Source: Mesotaenium endlicherianum
Taxonomy: Eukaryota > Streptophyta > Zygnematophyceae > Zygnematales > Mesotaeniaceae
Reading direction: 5' to 3'
Length of the DNA: 64,000 nt
Assembly: GCA_009602735.1 (NCBI GenBank)
Contig: WELA01006186.1
Location: 112,663 to 176,662, forward strand
In this document: positions 32,339-43,801 of the stretch, piece by piece
How the letters are laid out: every line of letters starts with the position of its first letter
Numbering within the stretch: position 1 is the first letter of the stretch
The notes under the pieces: model-generated
Told to the model about the DNA's origin: nothing
Databases searched by the model: none
Seen by the model: the letters and a program-made list of their open reading frames with translations, nothing else
Translations under genes and position numbers: made by a program

Positions 32339-33056
32339 TGAAATGAATCGACTTACTAAAAAGGCGATTCTCAGTTGATGAAGATCTTTATGTCAGCAAG
32401 TAATCTTTATGGTATATTTTGTTAATTGATTAAACAGCAAAAGACAATATACTAGCAGTGGACAATACTCGTAAGTCGTATGGTAGTAAACTAGCATTAA
32501 TAATGCAATCAGTAAACTCACCCATAAGCAAGGCTAGGAGACAGTGCATATCAATGGCTTCTCGCCTTGGATTCGGATCTCTCTCAGTGAGCGTGACAAG
32601 AGAGTTGGCCTCGTTTCCAAATGCCGAACTCGAGAGCAATCCTAGCATATGTACATGGAATGACTATACTGTTCAACGGCTAGTGCGATGGCACCGCCTA
32701 CCCGGGAGTTAACCACGTTGGTAGGACCTTGGTTAACCAAATCTACTGCCATCTCCCATCATCCCGAATCGCCATGCATCCTAAGGATGTCATCTGGCCA
32801 TTTATCTAGCACACCACACTTAGATGCATATGTAGGCAATTCGCTGCTACCGAGTACGGAAGTCAGCTGGCTGTCAAAGAATGTGTCAGCAAGCTGACTT
32901 GAATTGACTTCAGCCTGCTACTTCCGGCTGAGTCATTAAATTGATATTTTCATAAAGTCCAGCAGACTGAATATTAACTAGAGTTCAGCAGGCTGAACTT
33001 ATTTAACTGTTACATTTAAATGAATATTATATTTACCAATATACTGATTCATTACA
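32339..33056 (-). repeat. Fam1-C 5' LTR (718 bp)
   Basis: Reverse complement TGTAATGAATCAG ... CGATTCATTTCA, followed by the PBS GTGGTATCGGAGC (RC of 32326-32338). The outer flank is GTCAC (33057-33061) in Fam2 DNA. The matching duplication at the other end is lost with the 3' LTR. Confidence 0.9.
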
Positions 33057-34371
33057 GTCACGCACCTGACAGAGGTATTGGGCATACTATTCCTCTCCTC
33101 CCAGACGTCCAACCCACTTGGCGGCCTATTTACCGCCTCAGTCCGCTGGAGCTGGAAGATATGAAGACCCTGATCGCCGACCTGCTGGCGAAAGGATGGA
33201 TCGAGCCAAGCTCTTCTCCATTCGAAGCCCCCATCCTCTACGTTATAAGAAAGATGGCAGCCTACGTATGTGTATTGAGTTTTGAGCGTTGAACAACATA
33301 ACGGTCAAGAACCGCTATCTGTTACCTCGCATCGATGACTTGTTTGATTCGTTGCAAGGAGCACAAATGTTCTCCTTGCTTGACCTAGCCCAAGGCTATT
33401 ATCAGGTTCAAGACACACCAGAGGACGTTCCCAAGACGGCGTTTTGGACGCCTATTGGCCACTTCCAATACAAAGTCCTCGATTTTGGATTTACCAATGC
33501 ACTAGCGACATTCCAAAGCACAATGCACGATGTGTTTAGACCTTACTTGGGTAAGTTCGTCCAAGTTTACCTCGACGATATCCTGATCTACTCAAAGACG
33601 GAGGCCGAGCATTACAAGCACCCGGAGTTAGTGATGCAGTTCATTCGTGAGCAAGAGCTTTATGCCAAGCTCAAGAAATGTTCCTTCCTTAAGGATAAAC
33701 TTTTGTACTTGGGACATATCGTTGGCTCGACAGGCCTACGACCGGACCCGGCAAAAATCGCATGTGTTGCGGACTGGCCGGTCCCCAAAGACGTACATAC
33801 TGTTCGTCTATTCCTGGGGTTTGCAAACTACTTTTGCAAGTTTATGCAAGGTTATTCAGTGATGGCTACGCCACTCACTGCTCTGACAAGGAAAAACGTG
33901 CCTTTTATTTGGAATAAGAACACGCAATTTGCGTTTGAGCGCGTTTCGTATGCCCTCACTCATGCGCCGATTCTAACATTGGCCAATCCAAACCAGCCTT
34001 ACGAGGTAGTGGCGGATGCGTCTGGTGTTGGAATAGGGGCTGTACTGCTGCAAGCAGGCCAGCCTATCAGTTTCGAGAGTCGAAAGCTGACACCTGCCGA
34101 ACAAAATTACTCAACGACAAAGCAGGAGCTCTGGGCAGTTGTATACGCTTTGAATGATTGGCGTTGTTACTTGGAAGGCTGCAAGGCTCTGACAGTGATT
34201 ACGGACCACTGCCCAAACACCTTCTTCCAATTCCAATCCACGCTCTCAAGACGGCAAACACGATGGTATGAGTTCCTCCAGGGATTCCACTTTACATGGG
34301 CATATCGCCCTTGGCGTAACAATGTTATGGACCCGCAAAGTCGAATCCTCCAAAGAGTTCTCTTGCTTTAG
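33057..34371 (+). pseudogene. Fam2-H RT and RNase H (right half of split element)
   Basis: Starts inside the N-terminal RT region (HTIPLLPDVQPTWRPIYRLSPLELEDMK). A stop near 33290 interrupts the fingers. From 33289 a 360-residue frame holds NNITVKNRYLLPRIDD, FGFTNALATFQS (Pro of NAPATF changed), VYLDDILIYS with the catalytic Asp pair, the connection domain (GFANYFCKFMQGYS) and RNase H (ADASGVGIGAVLLQ, TTKQELWAVVYAL, ITDHCPNTFF). A stop follows MDPQSRILQRVLLL, so the enzyme is cut from the integrase. Confidence 0.88.
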
Positions 34372-35929
34372 GGGCCTTTGGCAGGGGAAGACGAACAAAA
34401 CGGTCAGACTTCAGGGGCGGCCACCCTTGATTGCGCTGTATCACTCCCGATGTTTGACGTACGTCAGCCTGGTGACGCGGGCGCACCCGTCTTGGGTAGC
34501 AAAGCTAACTCTGATTCACTTGACCTGCATCAATTGTTACAGAGGGCTACTCAAAGGATCCGTTTTTCCTAGATCGCCTGGGTACTGGCTTGAACGGTGT
34601 AGCCATGACGATGGGCAGTATGGACAAAAGGAAAGAACTCTCAAACTACACATTTGAGAAGGAGTTTTGGTGGCACAATGGGCCCATTGTGGTCCCAGAA
34701 GGCCAAGGAAGACATGTGCTACTAAGAGAACCTCATGACTCTCTTTACTCAGGTCACCATGGTATAACCAAAACGACCCACCAGCTGCAACGAGGATATA
34801 CATGGCCAACCCTCAAGGTTCATGTTGCCGAGTACATCACCAACTGTGCAACTTGTCAGAGGAACAAGCCGAGCTATACGTTGCCCGCAGGGTAGCTACA
34901 TCCATTGGAACTTACAGGTGCCCCTTGGGAAAGCATTAGCCTCGACTTCGTCGTGGACCTGCCTACCACTAAAAAGGGCCACGATGGGGTGTTGATGATC
35001 GTAGATCGCTTCACTAAGATGGTGCACTTCGTGGCCACTAAACCATCTTGTGATGCCAAGGAGACAGCGGGTCTTTTTGTCGATCATGTGTTCAAGTTAC
35101 ATGGGATGCCGAAGGAAGACATAAGCGATTGTGATAGTAGATTTACGAGCCACTTCTGGCAGGAAGTTTGTTCGCATTTTGGCACAATGCCTAAGATGTC
35201 CACTAGCTCTTATCCTCAAACCGATGGTCGGAAAAAAGGTCTGAACCGCGTTCTTCAAAGGTTCCTCAGGCATTACGTGAATCCTCGCCAAGACAATCGG
35301 GATACCCTCCTCTCGGTTGCAGAGTTCGTAGTTAATAATGCTTATCAGGAGAGCGTTAAGGAAATCCCGTTTTTCCTTAACAGTGGGCGTCACCTGCATG
35401 ACCCGCTACACAACTTGGTCAACGATGCGGCGAGGGAGTCGTCCATGAGAGTTCCAAGCGCACGTCTCTTTGTTCACTCTCTACAAGAAGTGCACAGACA
35501 TGCAAAGTTACCCTTAGCCGCTGCTCGAGACAGGCAGAAGAAGTTTGCTGACATACACAGGCAAGAGTTGAGTTTTAACGTCGGCAATAAGGTACTTTTG
35601 CGGACCAAGAACTTGCAACTCATGCGCCGAGGAAAGCGCAAGCTTCTGCCTCGCTGGGTAGACCCTTAATTGTTATCGCACAGGTTGGTCCCGTGGCATA
35701 CCGGCTGGATTTGCCAAAATCCATGGGGCGAACGCATCCTGTGTTCCATGTCAGTCTACTCAAGCTGTTTAGGTCTGACGGCCGCTATCAGTCACAGCCA
35801 TCAGAGTTGGAACTCGCCGATGATGATATAGCCTGGGACGTAGAGGATGTCTTAGGACATCGATATACCCGTCATAAGCCTCCACGAGTGAAGCTTTTGA
35901 TCAAGTGGCTCAATTACGATTCTAATTGA
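34372..35929 (+). pseudogene. Fam2-H integrase and chromodomain
   Basis: The zinc-binding domain and start of core are in 34590-34895 (YSGHHGITKTTHQLQRGYTW, NCATCQRNKPSY). The core is in 34905-35669 with SISLDFVVDLP (first Asp) and SDCDSRFTSHFW (second Asp). The third acidic residue is lost: the usual TDGQTER is TDGRKKG. The barrel (NVGNKVLLRTKNL) and a chromodomain start (35693-35929; AWDVEDVLGHRY, LLIKWLNYDSN) follow after a stop at 35667-35669. The chromodomain ends early. The element is inactive. Confidence 0.88.
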
Positions 35930-36238
35930 AATTTGTAAGAATCGCAGGACAAAATCCTACTTAATTGTAAGGACCTAGTTCAGCAGTACTGGTTACGATG
36001 GGCCAAAGCTCAACGGCTCTCGGGACAGGCAAAGTTGCTGTCTGATCCTAATCCTAAGCCATTAGGTAAACGCAAAAGAACCGCGGCCAAATAATCGATC
36101 TTTTTCGTCCCTGCCACGATTGCAATCGAAAGTTCGCCTGAACTTGTGTTCGACTTACTACGCAGGCGAGTCACATACACATTAAAATCTAAGAGACTAC
36201 CTTAACGAGGGCGTTAAGTTCTTTTTAGGGGGGAGGAG
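35930..36238 (+). other. Fam2-H 3' UTR and polypurine tract
   Basis: Decayed end of the coding region followed by non-coding DNA. TTTTTAGGGGGGAGGAG (36222-36238) directly precedes the LTR and is a typical polypurine tract. Confidence 0.7.
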
Positions 36239-37207
36239 TGTAACGGTCCAAGCTTTTTAGGCATATTTTAAGATATCTTCCTAATTTTCTAAAATACGTT
36301 ATATTTTTGTATCGATGAAAGATTGCATTTTGACAAATTTCTTGCCACACACATGTGTCGACTAATTCCGGTCGATTGGCTAAATAACCAGCAAATTTAT
36401 CAAAAACATATCTTCAATACTTTGCAAAAGAATATTGTAATCAATCATAAAGTTACTTTGATTGATTACAAGCGATCAAGTTAATTAACTGAGGATTCAT
36501 CAACTTATTATGATTTTCATTATTTCGAATAACGACTGTCACAATGTTTCGACTTAACGACGATCGTTAAGCCGAAAGAAAACCCGACCAGGTGACCCAA
36601 GGGAGTCACCGGCCAAAATCAAACCCGCGACCTCCTGACCGCGTCAGCACGATGCCACAACAATCGTAATTCAAACTAACACGAATTTACGAAGTTACTT
36701 TGCACCCAGAGGGATTCGAACCCTCGTCCTTCGTTTGAAACGTTCACACCTCACCAATAGACCAATGAGTTTTTATAAACTCCCAGTTCATGTCAGACGT
36801 ACACGGAGGCGACCAATTGAACAATCGCAACTTTTTTGGAAAGTCACGTGAATACGATAACGCCCTTTTGGCGCGAAACGGTTTTTCGGAAACCGTCGAA
36901 AGTCTCCAAACGGCCAAACGGCGCGTTACGAGCATTCAGCCGAACGAATTACACCCCTTCGCCTGTTTTTCTTGAACATGAATCAGTGCCCTAGCAGGTG
37001 ACTCGAAGCACTCTAGTGCCTCTATTGTGCAAGTACATATACTTGCAAGAGTCATTTTGAGTGCAATTCTCACAAGCACGCATTCTACGACTTTACGTTC
37101 TTTTTCTCGTAGTCACAAGTATTAGAAATATGCAAAGTTGTCTTTGATTCTTCCACTAAGTAATTAATTTTTCTTGAATACCGGGCAAAGGTCCTTGAGG
37201 AAAGCCG
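36239..37207 (+). repeat. Fam2-H 3' LTR with an internal insert
   Basis: Begins TGTAACGGTCC after the PPT. The second half (AAACGGCCAAACGGCGCGTTACGAGCATTCAG, TGCAAGTACATATACTTGCAAGAGTCAT) matches the reverse complement of the Fam2-G LTR at 42370-43054. The G LTR ends in CGTTACA, so the family has TGTAACG...CGTTACA inverted termini. Here the expected end is not found and homology fades near 37207. About 300 bases in the middle (roughly 36430-36780) have no counterpart in the G LTR. Confidence 0.7.
36702..36772 (-). pseudogene. tRNA-like sequence inside the Fam2-H LTR
   Basis: In reverse complement it has a perfect B box (GGTTCGAATCC), a T stem GAGGG/CCCTC, an A-box-like TGGTCTATTGGT, and acceptor strands AAACTCA and TGGGTGC that pair in their inner five positions. 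The anticodon arm does not fold well and the first two acceptor pairs are lost. It is therefore a degenerate tRNA or the head of a SINE and not a working tRNA gene. A second, weaker B-box-like stretch (GGGTTTGATTTT) lies at about 36617-36632 on the same strand. Confidence 0.5.
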
Positions 37208-37689
37208 GTATTTGTTCGCGACGTGTACCACCTGCAGTATCTCTCGCCGAGAATCTACTTCTCCAATTCACCCGAGATTGTTCATACTTTCGTTGTTCCT
37301 GAGGACCGCGTTTTAGCTCCTCCGCGTTCAACCGCGCTCTCAGACCCTCGCTCGCAGCTAGAGGGGAGGTTTTCATAGCTCATGTTTGCTCTTTATATAG
37401 TGCTTAGTAGCTGCTCAGCTGCCCATTAGTGCCCAATAGTGCCCAATATAGACCTCTCGTATTCTTTCCCATTCACAGCTCATAAGCTGTGGGCTTTTCC
37501 CCCTAATAGGGGGGGTTTTTACCCACAGCACCTAGATTGGCTAGTCCTCGTCCAGTCCATAGAGTAGCCTCTCCCGATGTCTTGTCTTTGTTATTCCTTC
37601 ACTTGTTTAGGTTAGGTGTGTCAATGCCTAGCGTTTGCTGACGGTCACTGTTACGACACTTGTCAGAGCAATGAGTGGCGCTGTCGTCA
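37208..37689. other. Unassigned stretch
   Basis: No domain recognised. A minus-strand open frame (37376-37164) encodes 70 mostly charged residues of unknown relation. A short inverted repeat (CCCCCTAATAGGGGGGG, near 37500) is the only other pattern. Confidence 0.3.
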
Positions 37690-39060
37690 CTGACTAACCT
37701 TGCATTAACTTGCGAAAGTACTTAGCAAACCCAAGGAATGAACGTACAGTATGTACATGTTTTGGGATAGGTCAATCTACGACACTCGCAATTTCGGCAG
37801 GGTCAAGTCGCACCCCTTCCGAACCCAGAGTATGTTCGAGGTACAACAGTTCATCCTTTAGGAAGGAATATTTCTCGAGCTTAACACACAACTGTTGCTC
37901 GCAAAGGATTTGCAACACCAATTTTAGGTGCTTGTAATGCTCGGCCTCCGTCTTTGAATAGACAAAGATATTGTTGAGATAAATTTAAACGAACTTACCC
38001 AAGTATGGTCTAAGCAAATCGTTTATCGTACTTTGGAATATCGCTGGTGCATTGGTAAGTCCAAAGCATAAGTTTTTGTATTGGAAGTGCCCAATAGGCG
38101 TCCAAGACGCTATCTTGGGGACGTTCTTATGGTGTTATTCAAATCTGATGGTAGCCTTGGGCTAGATCAAGCGAGGAGAACACGCATGCCCCCTTGTAAC
38201 GAATCAAACAAGTCATCAATGCGAGGTAACGAATAGCGAATTTTGACCGTTATATTGTTCCACGCACAATAGTCAATGCACATCGTGAGCGTCTTGACTG
38301 TAAGGTCATGGAATTATAGAGTGCATGTTTGTGGTCATTTTAATATAAAATTCGTCAAATTCGGTTAAGTATTGAGAAAGTTATGGAATTCTGAAGTTTA
38401 ATTAGTTTAAAGGTTGGTCGACGACTGTCCAAAATTTGCGATGAGCGCAACCGTTGGATTGACCGACAGCGTCAAGCGATCTGGGCCGTTAGAGTGAATT
38501 TGAACCTTCACGTAATTTTGGCTGACGCGGAGTGCCAACCAGGTCGATTTACCCAGAAGTTTCGGATGAGCCTAACGCGCCTAAGTTAGTATATTCTAGA
38601 TTTTTTGATGCATGCATGTGGATGTCAAATCGGCTCGACATGTCGGATGAGGTTGTTCTAGCCTACTCACAAATATTATGGAAGGGACGATTTTACAATT
38701 TTCGAAGCTACGAGGCCCTTCCTCCTAGGGGCGAGCGGTCGTCGTAGAAAAGTATATATAGGCATAACTTCTTCGTTTCTTATCAATTTTCACTTTTGTA
38801 AATTTCTACAGGTTTGCAATCACAATGCCATTCATCCTACATTATTGGTGAGCACTTTCTTGCAACTCAAAATGTTGAGTAATTTTCCTAATCTTTCTTA
38901 GTGATATGCCACTGCACTTTAGAGTATGATTGCAATTAGTTTTTTCCCCGTGAGTCACTACGATTCCACTAGGGCACTCTGCCCCTTTCACCTTCTTTCT
39001 ATTGAACAAATTGGATGGGGGTCCCAAATGGAGAAGTGGTCGGCTCAATCCATCCTTTAT
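37690..39060 (-). pseudogene. Fam2-G RT fragment, split by a Fam5 LTR
   Basis: Reading leftwards, the RT N-terminal part (39060-38991; VCCATCCAATTTG equivalent of the PFEAPILYV block) is interrupted by the LTR. It then continues with the NNITVKNRYLLPRIDD equivalent (about 38260), the SLLDLAQGYYQ region, the FGLTNAPA region (about 38040) and a damaged YLDDILIYS region (about 37975). Stops occur every 30-60 codons. Confidence 0.75.
38299..38990 (+). repeat. Fam5 solo LTR (692 bp)
   Basis: TGTAAGGTCATGG ... TGCCCCTTTCA, clearly similar along its length to 58985-59715. A TATATATA box near 38750 lies at the same place as TATAAATA in the other copy, which sets the orientation as plus. No clean 5-bp duplication is visible. 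Confidence 0.85.
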
Positions 39061-40230
39061 TGAGCAAGTCGGTAATTTGGTCCTTCATTTTCGTGAGCTC
39101 CAACGAACGTAGGCGATATATAGGCTGCAAGTGGATTGAGCGTTGGGAACCAGAGGGATTGTATGCCTAGTACCCCAATTAGATGGTAACCCGGTTGGTA
39201 TTCACTCCAGAAACAGAGACTTTTAATTCTGCAAAAGAGCAGACAATTCAGCAGTAAGTGTCGCGAGATGACCACGAACTTCTAACATAGGCTCTTCCGT
39301 AAATAGCAAAGTGGAAGGCTCTGGGAGTGCTTGCCTCAGTACTCCATAGATTACATGTTGACATCGCTTTGCCAATCGATGAGCTTGCTTTATGGAGAAT
39401 AGAAGAGTCGGCTTAGGACTGTCTAAGGCCATATCGAGCTTAAGAGATTGAAGAGTGATCATTCTTGTCCCTTTGCGAACAATGCATGTATTTTGATCAG
39501 AGGCCAGTAATGCCCCTTTTTGCGTAAGCCAAGTATTACCCAAAATTGCATTGACACCTCCAGACTAGTCAGTGACATAAAACTGCACGTGGCTGAAGTA
39601 GGATTGCGCCTTAAGCGGTAATCGAATCATGCCCACAAGACAAGCTAAAGAACCATCGCCAAGGCGTAGCTGTTCAACTTTCTATGTTGGAACTAGTTTC
39701 AAATCGTGCGCAAAACGTGCGCTAATGAAAATATCGGATGCTCATGAATCAATGACAGTTAGACATGAACAGCCTAAGATATTAGTCTCAAACGTCACAC
39801 TCAAAGCCAAAGAAGCATCATGCATCACTAGCAATATGTTCTCGCCTTGAGAGAAAGGTGGGATTTATGGAGGTCCTTCACCAAAATCCCATTTTGCATT
39901 GCCAATCTCGCGTGGAAACTGAGTGGTTGGTTCAGAATTTGCGCGTCTATGCATGAATGCAGCAATATAAATTGGTGCAAGACATTTGTGCATTTTTCTT
40001 AAGCGAGACAGTGTGCGTAACAATGGTCAAGATTTAATTTATGCGGCTGAAAGCGCAAGAATATGCAAGCATGGATGCACTCGAGTTCCAAGAACTCAGC
40101 AAAGCTCAACACATGCGTACAAAAATCTTCATAATGAAGTATATGTATATCGGGTGTGCTAAAAAGAATAAGAACCTTTGGTGCATGCGCACAAGCACCT
40201 AAGATTTCCTGCTCGCTAAAGAGTGCAGTT
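39061..40230 (-). pseudogene. Fam2-G protease and gag-protease linker
   Basis: In reverse complement the retropepsin active site reads VIDS-stop-AS (about 39765), where Fam2-H has VIDSGAS, so Gly has become TGA. The frame continues through ISARFAHDLKLVPT, LRLGDGSLACLVGMIRLPLKAQSY and LGNTWLTQKGALL (39543). The preceding linker (about 40230-39970) matches 7290-7500 of Fam2-H base for base over much of its length. It is a clear pseudogene, useful because it ties the two Fam2 copies together. Confidence 0.8.
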
Positions 40231-42369
40231 AACAGCTCAAAAGAAATTGGCCCTTATCTAGTAAAATGTGATGTCTACCTTGACATGATTGGAGTGATCG
40301 TTGTGGTAAGCGGGGCGGTTATTCTGTCGCTTTCAAGCTCAAATCCATGTGAGAGGGCTGAGTCACAAATGGACGAGATAGACTAGATGCAAAAGTATCG
40401 CGCCATGCATTAGAGAAAGTGAAACAATTCACTCAAATGAGTAACAAAATCAACACAAAGTCAAAGAATCTAGTTGTCATGACTCATTAGGTCGGGACCG
40501 TCGCACCAAGCCAAGCCACACGTGTGTTGACCATCGACCTAGGAAGGCTGACTTTGACCTTGCTTTACGTATTCATATGTTGACCTTTGCTAGCATTCCA
40601 AATCACTAAAGTGTAGAGCGCCGAGTCACTTTCCGAACGGCACCAATTCCGCGCCATTCGATCAAGTATCGAGCGAGATGTTCGCGATTTAGTCCGCGCC
40701 ACCGACCGACCCCTAGCGGAGTTCCACCACGAGCCACCTTGTGACTCAATGTGCCCAAAAATCACATAGTTGGCTCTTCGCGACTCCAAGGACCTCTAGC
40801 CATTAGCGTACAAATTCGCGACCTTGATAAAGTACACTTAGCATGTATTAGCATAGTATATGAGCACCGTTAGAGCTCTAACTTGGTGAGTGCATCACTC
40901 ATTCCTAGAGGAAGCTTCCTTAAGTTTCGGATCCACTTTTGAGGCGTTATCTAGGTAGCATTGGTCGAGGTAAGCTCCGCCAATGAGAGTCATGCATCCT
41001 CCTCCTTGCTCTATATTTAATTGGTGTGTGTTGTGCTTAGCCAATAGGAGAGCTAGTACTTGCTTTGCCTCCACTTTCGTGGACCTAGGAGAGCCTCTTA
41101 GTGTGACTGTGTGCATTGAATCCGTCGCCTTCAGCGCCAATTTTGCAGGAAGTATGTAGCAGCTGATGCCCTTAGAAGAACATCTTTTCAAAAGTCAATC
41201 ATGCCAGCTTGAAGCCACAGAGTTATCAGTAAAGCTTACACTTTAACCTCTTGTGTTTTCAGGACCACTTAGTCTCTCTCTTGCGAAGAGCAAGGCCTCC
41301 CGGCTTCTACTCACTTGAAGAACTTCACAAGTGGTGAGCAAATTCACAGCTTAAACCCCGCCATAGGACTACTCTTGAAGATCATGATGGGCTTCCAGTG
41401 ATCTCTTAAGCCAAAATTCATTAGTTGTTTTCCTACCAGGTTACAGTCTTGAGGTGCTCACTCTGGAGAGTACACACTCTTTAATTAACATTTGACAGTT
41501 GACCTTCTTTTGGCCTTAAGGCCACATGCACTTCCATTTTCCATTGTAGCAAGCCCTGCTTGCCTACTTGTGTGTTGCTTATGCCGATCAGACGCACCCG
41601 ACCCCATAATGCACGACAATTTCAAATATTGTCAAAACGTGACCAAATATGGACTACAATGTGGTCAGATGTAGAAATTGTGCGCGAGAGTCAATTCTCG
41701 TAGAATGACAACAAACGACAATGTCATAGAAAAGACCCTTGGGCGAAAAGCCCCTGTGTATATCGAAAGATGCGCGTAGCATCCACGAACACAACTTGGG
41801 TGGGATGGGTGGGGAATAGAAAGAAAGCCCCTTTTGGACCCCTTTTGTGTGCAAAAGGGCAAAAAGCCCCAAACGATTGCAGAAATTGACTTGAACATGT
41901 GCGAGGGGCTGAAGAAACAGGCGCCCTCCACCACAAAAGTCAACTAGGGTGGACCCGAGAGGCTTCCATAAACCTGTGCTCCACTCCCTGAAAAAGAAAC
42001 AAACGACGTTGTTGAAAACAAAGAAAACTTTCTCGTCGCAAAAAGGGGTTCGGTTGGCAAACTTCCGCCAGCGCCTAGTTAGCCTGAGGGATTGTTGAGG
42101 TTTTCAACGTTGCCAGCGAGTGAATGTGCTGCAAGAGCGGCAGCAGCGGTTGCACCAACAACAATTGCGTCAGCACCAACGTAAGAATTTATAGCGAACC
42201 CTAGGTAACGTCGAAAAATGAAGAAAATATTTTCCGTGGTGCAAGGTTGTGAAACAACGTGGAAACACGACAGAAATGCCCCTTCTAAAAATAATTTTTT
42301 GCCAGAACATATCTTCTAAACTACTTAAGAAAATTTCCTTGGAGAAATCGAGATCGGCTCCGATACCAA
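40231..42369 (-). other. Fam2-G leader and gag region, too decayed to read
   Basis: By position, between LTR and protease, this should hold gag. Only short open frames exist (for example 41191-40895 and 40789-40565), with no zinc knuckle or Gag motif that I can identify. No other feature is seen. Confidence 0.4.
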
Positions 42370-43054
42370 TGTAACGCCTTCACTTTTCAAGAGGATCTTT
42401 CCTTAGTATTCAAGGATATTAGTACTTAGTGGAAAGAAAATAACGATAACTTTGAATAATTGACAATCCTGTGGAAAACGAAACTGCTCCTAACATAGAA
42501 TGTGTGCAAGTGAGAGTTGCACTCACAATGACTCTTGCAAGTATATATACTTGCACAACGTGAGGCACTGGAGTGCTTCGAGTCACCACCTAGGGCACTG
42601 GTTCATGTTCAACGAGAACAGTTGAAAGGGGATACTCTGTTCGACTGAATGCTCGTAACGCGCCGTTTGGCCGTTTGGAGACTTTTCGATGATTTTCAAA
42701 AATCGTTTCACGCCAAACGAGCGTTGTTGCGATCACGCAACTTTTTGATAAATTGCGACTGCTCGCGGAGTTGCGTACACATTCATCGGATACGAAGTGG
42801 TAGCTATTATAATCAAATTACTGTATGATGCTATTTGCAGTAGCAATCCGATCGTTTTGCCAATGGACCAAAAATTAGTCGGCACACGCGTGTGTCAATT
42901 AATTCATCAAGATGCAATCATTTATCAAATATAGTATCGAGAACTAACATTTTTTGAGATAATCAAGACAACGTCCCAAATACGCCCAAAACTTAGTAAA
43001 TAATGTCAAAGATGAGTCTTGCTAGCTATGGTGCCGTAGCCTTAGTTTTGGTTG
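42370..43054 (-). repeat. Fam2-G 5' LTR
   Basis: The reverse complement ends GTGAAGGCGTTACA and is followed by a PBS TTGGTATCGGAGC. The body matches the Fam2-H LTR (36239-37207) around GGCCAAACGGCGCGTTACGAGCATTCAG and TACTTGCAAGAGTCATTGTGAGTGCAACTCTCAC. The outer TG end is not clear and may be lost where Fam1-E begins. Confidence 0.7.
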
Positions 43055-43767
43055 GGTAATGAATCAATGTATAGGTAAATATAATATTCATTTAAATATA
43101 AAATTTAATTAAGTTCAACCTGCTGAACTCTAGTTAGTAATCAGTCTACTGGACTTCATATTTAATATCAGTTTAATGACTCAGCCGGAAGCAGCAGGCT
43201 GAAGTCCACTTAAGTCAGCTTGCTGAAACATTCTTTGACAGCCAGCTGACTTCCGTACTCGATAGCAGCGAACTGCCTCAATATGCATCTAAGTGTGATA
43301 TGCTAGATGAATGGCCAAATGACATCCCTATGATGGATGGCGATTCGGGATGATGGGAGATGGCGGTGGATTTGGTTAACCGAGGTCCTACCAACGTGGT
43401 TAACTCCCAGGTAGGCGGTGCCATCGCACTGGCTGTTGAACAGTAAACTCATTCCATGTACATATGCTACGCATTGCTCTTGATTTCGGCATTCGGAAAC
43501 GAGGCCAACTCTCTTGTACAGCTTACTGAGAGAGATATGAATCCAAGGCGAGAAGCCATTGATACGCACTGTCTTCTAACCTTGCTTATGTATGAGTTTA
43601 CTAAGTGCATTATTGATGCTAGTTTACTCGCATTTAAGTTACGAGTGTTGTTCACTGCTAGTGTGTTGTCCTTTGGCGTTTAACCAGTTAATACCATGAA
43701 GATTACTTGCTGATATAAAGATCTTTATTAATTGTTAATCGCCTATTTGGTAAGTCGATTCATTTCA
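43055..43767 (+). repeat. Fam1-E 5' LTR (713 bp)
   Basis: GGTAATGAATCAA (terminal TGT changed to GGT) ... CGATTCATTTCA, followed by a consensus PBS. Two U3 repeat units. Confidence 0.88.
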
Positions 43768-43801
43768 ATGGTATCAGAGCGGTTATCACAGTCTTCTTTG
43801 T

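Larger units (their letters stand above)
8069..33056 (-). mobile_element. Fam1-C gypsy element, 3'-truncated, interrupted by Fam1-A
   Basis: Minus-strand copy: 5' LTR 32339-33056, gag and the start of pol 32304-30493, then Fam1-A (12811-30487) with target duplication TTATG (12806-12810 and 30488-30492), then pol continuing at 12810-9368 and ORF3 at 9009-8069. Joining the two flanks gives the sequence of the protease region as in B, so A inserted into C's pol. The ORF3 tail and 3' LTR of C are missing. Confidence 0.85.
6986..37207 (+). mobile_element. Fam2-H gypsy element, host of a nested stack (split)
   Basis: The left part (6986-8068) ends in protease. The right part (33057-37207) begins at the N-terminal RT region and runs through integrase, chromodomain, purine tract and LTR. 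Both are plus strand and of the same family by comparison with the minus copy at 37690-43054. About 25 kb of Fam1 DNA lies between them. The simplest reading is that Fam1-C inserted here, followed by loss of C's 3' end and roughly 100 codons of Fam2. That history is inference, since only one end of C is preserved. Confidence 0.6.
37690..43054 (-). mobile_element. Fam2-G gypsy element, decayed, 3'-truncated
   Basis: Minus-strand relative of Fam2-H: LTR 42370-43054, PBS TTGGTATCGGAGC (RC of about 42358-42370), decayed gag region, linker, protease and RT. It ends in RT at about 37690. It carries a Fam5 LTR at 38299-38990. Many stops are visible. Confidence 0.75.

Noticed and set aside
36702-36772. 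Functional tRNA gene
   Set aside because: The anticodon arm does not form and two outer acceptor pairs are mismatched. Only the T arm and box-like motifs are good.
40895-41191. 98-codon minus-strand ORF as a gene
   Set aside because: It lies in the decayed Fam2-G gag region, has no recognisable motif and no homologue elsewhere in the window.
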